Part shown: positions 1 through 5,233 of the stretch, piece by piece
Layout of the letters: every line of letters begins with the position of its first letter
Position numbering within the stretch: the stretch's first letter is position 1
Source: an uncultured Armatimonadota bacterium
GTDB taxonomy: Bacteria; Armatimonadota; Armatimonadia; Armatimonadales; Armatimonadaceae
DNA: 7,116 nucleotides
Assembly (NCBI GenBank): GCA_903881535.1
Contig: CAIRTT010000657.1
Coordinates: 1 to 7,116 of the forward strand
Reading direction: 5' to 3'
Notes under the pieces: model-generated
The model's input: only the letters and a program-made list of their open reading frames with translations
The model's database searches: none
What the model was told of the DNA's origin: nothing
Made by a program: the position numbers and the translations under genes

Positions 1-134
1 CGCTGTTGTGCAAGGGCTATCGCAACCGATGACTGTCCCCGGAGCTTACACAGATTGATTTCGGCAAGCGTCGGCGCTTCTGCGTCAGGACTTTCCAGTG
101 TGCCCAAAGCCCCCGGTGCCCCGCTCTGTTTCAT
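1..134 (-). CDS. Unidentified partial ORF overlapping the end of dut
   Basis: A minus-strand frame stays open from an ATG at 134 to the window edge (44 codons, C-terminus missing). It overlaps the last 50 nt of dut in another frame. A TTG at 107, preceded by a G-rich stretch, would shorten the overlap to 23 nt. Past the dut stop the frame reads DAEAPTLAEINLCKLRGQSS and continues with VAIALAQQ, a helix-like mix of residues that looks like real protein. The other two minus-strand frames hit stops in this stretch. I recognise no family and assign no function. The tight overlap would make it the next gene of the kinase-dut unit. Chance openness over this short length is a real alternative. Confidence 0.35.
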   Translation of the reverse strand, partial: MKQSGAPGALGTLESPDAEAPTLAEINLCKLRGQSSVAIALAQQ

Positions 135-537
135 CCAGTGAAACTTGTTGTACCCAGGTTGCTCGGGTATAGCTGGCGATGACAAGCTGGGCGATGCGAT
201 CTCCACGGGAAATCAGAAAGTCCTGCTGCCCGTGATTGATTAGGAGGACGCCTACTTCTCCACGGTAGTCTGCATCGATGGTCCCTGGGGCGTTTACCAT
301 CCCGATACCGTGCTTTAGGGCAAGCCCAGAGCGAGGGCGCACCTGTGCTTCAAAGCCTGGTGGAAGAGCGATGGCGATGCCTGACGGGATTAGACGACGC
401 TCACCTGGTGTTAGAGTGATGGCTTCCGTGATAGCCGCACGTAGGTCCATCCCGGCTGAGTGTGCGGTTGCATACTCAGGTAATGGGATGTCTGCTGCGT
501 GTGGCAACAAAACGATGTCAACATTCACGGAAGCCAT
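85..537 (-). CDS. dut: dUTP diphosphatase (dUTPase), trimeric type
   Basis: Hydrolyses dUTP to dUMP and pyrophosphate in the cytoplasm, which keeps uracil out of DNA and supplies dUMP for thymidylate synthesis. The 150-residue length is normal for the homotrimeric family, and all five motifs are present in order: I, AHSAGMDLRA (25-34); II, RPRSGLALKHGI (67-78); III, GTIDADYRGE (85-94), with the catalytic Asp88 and the deoxyribose-stacking Tyr91; IV, GDRIAQ (112-117); V, the glycine-rich RGTGGFGHTG (139-148), which closes over the phosphates. The protein appears complete and active. The ATG at 537 lies 8 nt past the kinase stop and has no clear Shine-Dalgarno of its own, so translation is probably coupled to the kinase gene. 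The function of the family is well established; the coupling is inference. Confidence 0.97.
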   Translation of the reverse strand: MASVNVDIVLLPHAADIPLPEYATAHSAGMDLRAAITEAITLTPGERRLIPSGIAIALPPGFEAQVRPRSGLALKHGIGMVNAPGTIDADYRGEVGVLLINHGQQDFLISRGDRIAQLVIASYTRATWVQQVSLDETERGTGGFGHTGKS

Positions 538-545
538 GCTTTTGG

Positions 546-2291
546 TTATCCAGCGACCCGGCTGGAAAGGTTCGCCGCAAAGTCACCAGATTGCTTCACA
601 GGCATCGTAAAGGTAATCGTCGTACCCTTGCCAACACCTTCAGAGTCTGGCCACATGGTTCCGCCATGCCCCTCGACAAAGTTGCGAACCAGGAAGACGC
701 CGATACCCGTTCCGTTGATGGAACGTGTGTCACGGTTATCTGCACGGGCAAACTTCTCGCCGAACTTCTTTAGGAACTCTGCACTCATTCCAAGGCCTTG
801 GTCTGATATGGCAAATTGTACAAACTCATTGCCTGGAACCATGGATGCCTTGATCTTGACAGCACCACCATCTGGAGAATACTTAAGTGCATTTCCAATC
901 AGGTTGTGAAGAATCTGCTCGAATTTGTCAGGGTCAGCATCGATGATCTGAGGAACATCCGGTTCCGCTTCAAACGAAATCGAATGGGTTTCCCGCTTGT
1001 ATGTACTTCCATTTTCGATTGTGATGGTCTTTTTGAGCACCTCTGGAATATCGACTGTATCGAAGACCAGCTGCATGCTTGCGCCAGCCTCGATACGTGA
1101 CACATTGAGGAGGTCATCAATCAGGCGGCGAAGACGATCGCATTCTTTGTCGATGATTCCGTAGAATTCGATTCGGTCTGCTTGATCAAACATCGTGCCG
1201 TCTTCGTCCATCAACAGGGTACTTACAAATCCCTTGATCGATGTCATCGGGGTACGAAGCTCATGCGAGACGGTGGAAACGAAGGCGGTCTTCATTTTGT
1301 CGACATTTTTGATTTCAGTGATGTCGTTGAAAATCGCTACTGTGCCGAGTCGCTCACCGGATTCATTGTTTACCGCAGCGGACTGCACTTGGAATGTGTG
1401 CATGTTTTCAGGCGCACCTGGCTCGGAAATCGTGATTTCATCGGTGACTTCAACATCTGAACTCGTTGCCGTACGCAGGAGTCTAACAACATCCTCGTTC
1501 GAGACCACAGAGTCCATCGGACGGTTGTGGAGGCTCTCATCGAGTGCGATGCCAAGTATTTGCCGGGCGGATGCATTCATCTGCGAGACACGCTCGTTCT
1601 TGCCAATCATCACCAGTCCGATGGACAGGGCATTGATTTGCTCTTCGAGTTCGCGCTTTTCTTCGACAACACGGCGGAATGTCGTTGCTGTGTTGATGAC
1701 GGCTGCCGCATTACGGCTCATCCGCTCAAGCAGGGCTACGTCTTCATCCGTGAAGACACCACCAAAGCGCTGGTTGAAGACATGGAGGACTCCGATTGTC
1801 TTGCGGTCGACAACCTTGTTCGTTTCTTCATCGCGCTTCTCAACGATCAGCGGTACACAGACTCCGTTGCGGACGCCAATCTGGCTGAAAATTTCTTTCG
1901 AGCCAAACTCATCTGTGACGGCATCGTACATGATTGCCGGTGCACCGGATGTAAACACGTGTCCAGAGAGGCCATCCGTGGTTGCAATCCGCAGTGCATT
2001 CAGATTCGATTCATCTAAACCAAGCGCAGGTCGCTCTGCAATAAGCTCATTGGTCTGCGGATCATGAACCATCAAAAGACACTTTGTGCCCTGAACAATC
2101 ATCCCGATACGAGTCATCAACCGTCGCAGCGTCTCTTCAATTTCATTGATTTCAGCGGTCGGCTGTGTCGAATCATTGGATTCCTGTACGCGACGGTTTA
2201 GATCTTGGATGATTTTGTTTCGTTGACTGAGCTCTATTTCCAGATGCGCAATGCGCGCCTTCAACTCGTCAATTGTGCCGTCCAGTGCCAT
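546..2291 (-). CDS. Soluble GAF-PAS sensor histidine kinase
   Basis: A two-component sensor kinase of 581 residues with no membrane segment, so it should sense a cytoplasmic signal. Order of parts: N-terminal coiled coil (about 5-40), GAF domain (about 48-205), short linker helix, PAS domain (about 215-325), HisKA dimerisation helices with the phospho-acceptor His343 in SHELRTPMTSI, then the HATPase domain. ATP-site motifs are intact: N box HNLIGNALKYSP (462-473), G1 DQGLGM (497-502), G2 GTGIG (527-531) and G3 GKGTT (554-558). There is no receiver domain and no response-regulator gene in the window, so its partner is unknown. I chose the ATG at 2291 because AAGGA lies 10 nt upstream. A GTG at 2330 would add 13 residues but has only a weak GAG. 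A promoter candidate lies in the gap before it, and dut follows 8 nt after its stop. The ligand cannot be predicted. Confidence 0.93.
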   Translation of the reverse strand: MALDGTIDELKARIAHLEIELSQRNKIIQDLNRRVQESNDSTQPTAEINEIEETLRRLMTRIGMIVQGTKCLLMVHDPQTNELIAERPALGLDESNLNALRIATTDGLSGHVFTSGAPAIMYDAVTDEFGSKEIFSQIGVRNGVCVPLIVEKRDEETNKVVDRKTIGVLHVFNQRFGGVFTDEDVALLERMSRNAAAVINTATTFRRVVEEKRELEEQINALSIGLVMIGKNERVSQMNASARQILGIALDESLHNRPMDSVVSNEDVVRLLRTATSSDVEVTDEITISEPGAPENMHTFQVQSAAVNNESGERLGTVAIFNDITEIKNVDKMKTAFVSTVSHELRTPMTSIKGFVSTLLMDEDGTMFDQADRIEFYGIIDKECDRLRRLIDDLLNVSRIEAGASMQLVFDTVDIPEVLKKTITIENGSTYKRETHSISFEAEPDVPQIIDADPDKFEQILHNLIGNALKYSPDGGAVKIKASMVPGNEFVQFAISDQGLGMSAEFLKKFGEKFARADNRDTRSINGTGIGVFLVRNFVEGHGGTMWPDSEGVGKGTTITFTMPVKQSGDFAANLSSRVAG

Positions 2292-2301
2292 ACAGGGTGC
2301 G

Positions 2302-2306
2302 TCCTT
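2302..2306 (-). promoter_or_regulatory. Ribosome binding site deciding the kinase start
   Basis: AAGGA on the minus strand, 10 nt before the ATG at 2291. The spacing is slightly long, but the match is better than the GAG ahead of the competing GTG at 2330, so the shorter kinase is preferred. Confidence 0.5.
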
Positions 2307-2403
2307 ACTATGAGAAGTGCGGTGTTCCACATCGCTCGAATACCGACAATAAACAGTGCGTGATGTCGGAAATCCTGTCTCTGCGGGATTGATACCAATG
2401 CGA

Positions 2404-2433
2404 AGTATATCCCAGCGGAGTTGCCGGGTTCAA
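2404..2433 (-). promoter_or_regulatory. Sigma-70-like promoter candidate for kinase-dut
   Basis: On the minus strand TTGAAC (2433-2428) and TATACT (2409-2404) are separated by 18 nt. They match the consensus at 4 of 6 and 5 of 6 positions. Transcription would begin near 2397, leaving a leader of about 105 nt before the kinase ATG. The gap between the pilC-type gene and the kinase makes a separate promoter reasonable. I see no intrinsic terminator after the pilC stop, so read-through from pilT-pilC is also possible. Confidence 0.45.
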
Positions 2434-2471
2434 TGTGAAAGCCGGTTGGAGACTGGTTATCGGGTTTCGAA

Positions 2472-3680
2472 TTATCCACCAAGTATGGAGACAAGCTGAA
2501 ACATAGGCACCATGACACAAAGGACAATGCCGCCCACGATGGCTCCTAAGAACATGATAAGGATTGGCTCGAGGAGCGATGTCAGTCCTTTGACGGTCGC
2601 ATCCACTTCGCTTTCGTAAAAGTCAGCCACTTTGTCCAGCATTTCTGCCAATCGTCCCGTTTCTTCACCAACTTCCACCATGTTCGTCAACATCGGTGGA
2701 AACCAAGGACTCTCCTGCAGCGGTTCGACAAGGCGCCGGCCATTTTCTATCTGCCGGCTGCATCCCGTGATGGCATGCGCGAGGACAACATTTCCGGCGG
2801 TAGCGGAGACTATTTCGATGGTTTGGAGGAGGGGGACACCGCTTGAGAGCAATGTGCCAAGGGTTCTTGCAAAGCGGGCAAGGGCAATTTTCTGGATGAC
2901 TTCCCCGAGGATTGGAAGCTTGAGCAAGATGCCATCCATTGTGAAACGGCCCTTTGGCGTTGCCAGCCACTTCTTACCAACAAGGATGATAACAACTGGT
3001 ATGGCGATATGGATGTACCAATAGGTTCGCATCACATGTGCAAGACCGAAGAGAATCGCCGTCATGACCGGCAGCGGGACATCGAGGTCCGCGAAGATAC
3101 TCAAGAATGTAGGTAAGACGATAATGAACATCGCGTTCATCATCACGGTTGCAAAGACAAGCACCAGTACCGGATAGGTCAGTGCTGCTTTGACTTTGTT
3201 ACGAATCTCCAGCTCTTTTTCGAGAAAAGTGGCGAGGCGGTCGAGGATGATATCGAGGATGCCGCCTGCTTCGGCTGCCCGGACCATCGAGACATAAAGC
3301 TCGGAAAAGCACTGTGGCTGGTTGTGGAGTGCGGTCGCAAGGGGCTTGCCTGCTTCGATTTCACCAATTACAGCAAGCTGGGCCCGCTGGAGAGCTGCAT
3401 CCTTCGTCTGGGATGAAAGGACATCAAGGCAGCGTAGAACCGGTAGTCCAGCATCAATCATCACTGCAAATTGCCTGGAGAAGACCACTAGAGATTCCAG
3501 TTTAGGGCGAGCGGTATTTGGTGCTTGGCGATGCGATCTGGCAACATTTGGCTTTACCTCAAGGATATGTAGTCCTTGATGCTGCAGGCGTTGTACGGCC
3601 GCTCCTAATGTGTCGGCATCGATTTTTGCACGGACCGTCCGTCCAGCTGCATCCACGGCGTTGTAGTGGAATGATGCCAT
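2472..3680 (-). CDS. pilC: Type IV pilus / type II secretion inner-membrane platform protein (PilC/GspF family)
   Basis: Polytopic inner-membrane protein of 402 residues, the usual family size. It forms the platform on which the pilus motor ATPases act. It has a short N-terminal cytoplasmic domain (1-50) and two T2SSF repeats. Repeat one begins near 62 (FSRQFAVMIDAGLPVLRCLD) and leads through ALTYP (166-170) into membrane helices at about 168-195 and 218-236. Repeat two begins near 267 (LARFARTLGTLLSSGVPLLQ), includes VGEETGRLAEMLDKVADFYE (337-356), and ends in a helix at about 370-395 and PMFQLVSILGG. The ATG at 3680 comes 2 nt after the pilT stop, with AGGG 10 nt upstream inside pilT, so the two genes form one operon. 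With pilT next door a pilus role is more likely than secretion. PilC and GspF cannot be separated strictly by sequence alone. Confidence 0.93.
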   Translation of the reverse strand: MASFHYNAVDAAGRTVRAKIDADTLGAAVQRLQHQGLHILEVKPNVARSHRQAPNTARPKLESLVVFSRQFAVMIDAGLPVLRCLDVLSSQTKDAALQRAQLAVIGEIEAGKPLATALHNQPQCFSELYVSMVRAAEAGGILDIILDRLATFLEKELEIRNKVKAALTYPVLVLVFATVMMNAMFIIVLPTFLSIFADLDVPLPVMTAILFGLAHVMRTYWYIHIAIPVVIILVGKKWLATPKGRFTMDGILLKLPILGEVIQKIALARFARTLGTLLSSGVPLLQTIEIVSATAGNVVLAHAITGCSRQIENGRRLVEPLQESPWFPPMLTNMVEVGEETGRLAEMLDKVADFYESEVDATVKGLTSLLEPILIMFLGAIVGGIVLCVMVPMFQLVSILGG

Positions 3681-3682
3681 TT

Positions 3683-4846
3683 TTACGCGGCCCTGGATGT
3701 ATGTATCGACTGCGATTGTGACCTTAGGTATCTATGGATGGACTCACGGTCGATGGCACGCTCCAGGGCATCCGACTGTCCTATAAATCCCTGTTTGACT
3801 AAATCCGACAGAACACGATCCATGCTTGTCATCCCGGCATCGCCACCCGTTTCGATTGCATTTGCGAGCTGATGTGTCTTGCCTTCACGGATCAGCGATC
3901 TGACCGCAGCTGTTGCTGTAAGGATTTCGATGGCCGCGATTCTGCCGCCGTTGACCTTGCGAATGAGCTGTTGCGAAATGATGGCTTGTAGCGATCCGGC
4001 GAGCTGGGTACGCACTTGGTTTTGTTGTTCTGCTGAAAATGCATCGATGAAACGGTCGACCGTGCTAGGTGCGCTGCGTGTATGTAGCGTTGCAAACACT
4101 AGGTGTCCAGTTTCCGCGAGCGTTAGAGCGGCCCTCATGGTTTCAAGGTCGCGTAGTTCACCGATGACGATGACATCTGGGTCTTCCCGCAGCGCGCTTC
4201 GCATCGCACTCTGAAAATCAGCGGAATCAGTCCCAATTTCGCGCTGATTAACCATCGCCCTTCGATTTTGAAAAGTGTACTCAATAGGATCTTCAAGTGT
4301 CAGGATGTGGACCGCCCGCTCTCGGTTGATGTGATCGACCATCGCCGCGATGGTGGTGGACTTTCCCGAACCCGTCGAACCTGTTACGAGAATGAGCCCG
4401 GCGTGGCACCGGGTGAGATCACTTAGGATTGGGGGAAGGCGGAGACTTTCGATGCTGGGGATGTGCGCTGGTATCGGCCGTATTGCGGCAGCGAGCGTCC
4501 CGCGCTGTTGATAGGCATTGACCCGGAAGCGACCAAAATCCTCGATGATGTAGGTGAAATCTGCATCCTTTGTGCGATGCATCCGGGATTTCTGGTCTGC
4601 AGCAAGGAGGGCATCCACGAGCTGCTTTGCATCATCCGATGACAGCGATACGTCGCTAGCTGGTTGCAAGCTGCCATCGTGCCGAATCATCGGTGGCAGG
4701 CCTGCAGAAATATGGATATCACTTGCCCCGCAGTTAACGGCATCCATCAGAATCTTGTCGATTTTTGTTTGTGCGGGGATGCCTGATGGGGTGTCGCTTG
4801 GATGATGTCCGCTTTGTGTTGGTTGTGGATAGAGGGTCGAGTACAT
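3683..4846 (-). CDS. pilT: Type IV pilus retraction ATPase PilT
   Basis: Hexameric cytoplasmic ATPase that powers pilus depolymerisation and so twitching and DNA uptake. The 387-residue protein starts with a Pro/Ser/Thr-rich tail of about 25 residues, then the PilT N-domain motif ASDIHI (41-46). Walker A is GSTGSGKST (156-164), the Asp box includes LEDPIEY (184-190), Walker B is DPDVIVIGELRD (222-233) with Glu230, and the His box is TGHLVFATLHT (246-256). The C-terminal AVRSLIREGKTHQL (314-327) matches the AIR-type motif needed for retraction, which separates PilT from the extension ATPase PilB. It also lacks the long PilB N-domain. The ATG at 4846 has GGAG 8 nt upstream. The frame is open back to a GTG at 4945, but that extension looks non-protein and lacks a ribosome site. 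No convincing sigma-70 promoter precedes it. Confidence 0.96.
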   Translation of the reverse strand: MYSTLYPQPTQSGHHPSDTPSGIPAQTKIDKILMDAVNCGASDIHISAGLPPMIRHDGSLQPASDVSLSSDDAKQLVDALLAADQKSRMHRTKDADFTYIIEDFGRFRVNAYQQRGTLAAAIRPIPAHIPSIESLRLPPILSDLTRCHAGLILVTGSTGSGKSTTIAAMVDHINRERAVHILTLEDPIEYTFQNRRAMVNQREIGTDSADFQSAMRSALREDPDVIVIGELRDLETMRAALTLAETGHLVFATLHTRSAPSTVDRFIDAFSAEQQNQVRTQLAGSLQAIISQQLIRKVNGGRIAAIEILTATAAVRSLIREGKTHQLANAIETGGDAGMTSMDRVLSDLVKQGFIGQSDALERAIDRESIHRYLRSQSQSIHTSRAA

Positions 4847-4854
4847 TAGGAAAA

Positions 4855-4858
4855 CTCC
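4855..4858 (-). promoter_or_regulatory. Ribosome binding site deciding the pilT start
   Basis: GGAG on the minus strand, 8 nt before the ATG at 4846. It is the strongest such site in the pilT leader and settles the start against the GTG at 4945. Confidence 0.8.
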
Positions 4859-4878
4859 GTGATGACTAGATATTCGGG

Positions 4879-4907
4879 TGGTCAACGGATTTAACTTGAT
4901 GTGACCA
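4879..4907. promoter_or_regulatory. Inverted repeat in the pilT leader, possible operator
   Basis: TGGTCA (4879-4884) and TGACCA (4902-4907) form perfect 6-bp arms around a 17-nt spacer, about two helical turns centre to centre. An inner TCAA/TTGA pair is nested inside. It lies just upstream of the pilT ribosome site and could bind a dimeric regulator or fold as RNA. Arms this short can arise by chance. Confidence 0.25.
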
Positions 4908-4975
4908 TTTCCACTCCCATCAGGTCGAATTGAAAATGGCGACACACTCAGGTAATTTCAACAGTAACTTTTTAC

Positions 4976-5004
4976 TTGACACACCAAAACCTGTTAGTTA
5001 TACT
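4976..5004 (+). promoter_or_regulatory. Near-consensus sigma-70 promoter
   Basis: TTGACA (4976-4981, perfect) and TATACT (4999-5004, 5 of 6) with the ideal 17-nt spacing. Transcription should begin around 5009-5013. A small dyad, AGTAA/TTACT (4963-4976), touches the -35 box and could be an operator. This is the best promoter in the window and drives the leader unit ahead of the HD-GYP gene. Confidence 0.8.
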
Positions 5005-5093
5005 TAGTGCCCGTGGTGAGATACCCGGTATTAGAAAAGCGAAAATAATTAAAAACAACGGATTATTGTTAAAGTTCGTTGAGTGGTATTGAT

Positions 5094-5097
5094 GGAG
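5094..5097 (+). promoter_or_regulatory. Ribosome binding site of the 12-codon ORF
   Basis: GGAG followed by an A-rich 8-nt spacer and an ATG at 5106. Both the match and the spacing equal those of the pilT site, which is the main reason for taking the tiny ORF seriously. Confidence 0.5.
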
Positions 5098-5105
5098 ACA
5101 AAAAA

Positions 5106-5144
5106 ATGCGCGATTTAGTATGGTCCACAAACGGAGCCGGATAA
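5106..5144 (+). CDS. 12-residue leader peptide candidate
   Basis: ATG to TAA encodes MRDLVWSTNGAG. The evidence is positional: a strong promoter about 100 nt upstream, GGAG at 8-nt spacing, a stop codon, then a hairpin and terminator starting 20 nt after the stop. Codons 7-9 overlap the 5' arm of the 5126-5161 hairpin, so a ribosome on this ORF would keep that hairpin open. This is the arrangement seen in translation-dependent attenuators. There is no run of a single amino acid that would name a sensed tRNA. It lacks a signal sequence or membrane segment, and I recognise no family. It could be a regulatory leader, a small functional peptide, or a chance ORF. Confidence 0.4.
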   Translation: MRDLVWSTNGAG

Positions 5145-5164
5145 CACCTATATTGTTTGTGCAG

Positions 5165-5193
5165 AAAACTACGAGGGTTCTCGTAGTTTTTTT
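5165..5193 (+). terminator. Intrinsic (rho-independent) terminator
   Basis: Perfect 11-bp stem AAAACTACGAG (5165-5175) with CTCGTAGTTTT (5180-5190), tetraloop GGTT, and a run of seven Ts (5187-5193). The direction is plus; the minus side has a much poorer T run. It sits 40 nt before the HD-GYP start and after no full-length plus-strand gene, so it ends or attenuates the leader transcript. Confidence 0.88.
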
Positions 5194-5197
5194 AGTT

Positions 5198-5216
5198 AAG
5201 GAACCGGATGTCATAA
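5198..5216 (+). promoter_or_regulatory. Shine-Dalgarno plus start-stop mini-ORF (ATG TCA TAA)
   Basis: AAGGA (5198-5202) is spaced 5 nt from an ATG at 5208, which is followed by TCA and TAA, a two-codon ORF. It lies between the terminator and the HD-GYP ATG at 5234, which has no good ribosome site of its own. A second short frame, MNNNEA (5224-5244), overlaps that ATG. Ribosomes loading at AAGGA could reinitiate at 5234. This may be chance. Confidence 0.3.
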
Positions 5217-5233
5217 GCCAACAATGAATAACA

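Larger units (their letters stand above)
5009..5193 (+). ncRNA. Candidate leader RNA or small RNA of about 185 nt
   Basis: This is the transcript predicted between the promoter at 4976-5004 and the intrinsic terminator at 5165-5193. It is AT-rich (18 G or C in the 60 nt from 5041). It contains a 12-codon ORF and a hairpin with a perfect 7-bp stem, CACAAAC (5126-5132) with GUUUGUG (5155-5161). The 22-nt loop of that hairpin includes CCGGAUAACACC (5137-5148), which can pair imperfectly with GGUGAGAUACCCGG (5015-5028): 4 bp, a 2x2 loop, 2 bp, a bulge, then 4 bp. That would be a pseudoknot. Two rival hairpins are possible upstream: AACAA/UUGUU and CAACG/CGUUG around 5055-5080. I match it to no known riboswitch or small-RNA class. 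It may be an attenuator for the downstream gene or an independent RNA. Confidence 0.5.

Noticed and set aside
1195..2067. 290-codon plus-strand ORF
   Set aside because: It is the antisense shadow of the histidine kinase: Ser/Arg-rich with no domain, while the minus frame carries full kinase motifs.
2261..2527. 88-codon minus-strand ORF across the gap between the pilC-type gene and the kinase
   Set aside because: It overlaps both flanking genes out of frame and covers the promoter candidate. It has no recognisable family.
4847..4945. N-terminal extension of PilT to a GTG at 4945
   Set aside because: The ATG at 4846 has GGAG at ideal spacing. The extension lacks a ribosome site and resembles no part of PilT.
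4871..4961. Sigma-70 promoter for pilT on the minus strand (TTGAAA at 4961-4956, or TATCTA near 4870)
   Set aside because: TTGAAA has only a poor CATTTT at 17 nt, and TATCTA has no -35 box at a workable distance.
5009..5040. Resemblance to a TPP riboswitch (GTGAGATACCCGGTAT is close to the CTGAGA...ACCC segment)
   Set aside because: The second conserved half (CCTGATCTGG and CCAGCGTAGGGA) is absent downstream, and the downstream gene has no link to thiamine.
5009..5193. Cyclic-di-GMP (GEMM-type) riboswitch, 6S RNA or SRP RNA
   Set aside because: A cyclic-di-GMP riboswitch was tempting given the gene, but the conserved GEMM core (ACGCAAAGC-type) is missing. The ends do not pair as in 6S RNA, and there is no SRP GGAA tetraloop motif.
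4972..5214. 80-codon minus-strand ORF across the intergenic region
   Set aside because: It runs antisense through the promoter and terminator, has no ribosome site, and its sequence resembles no protein.
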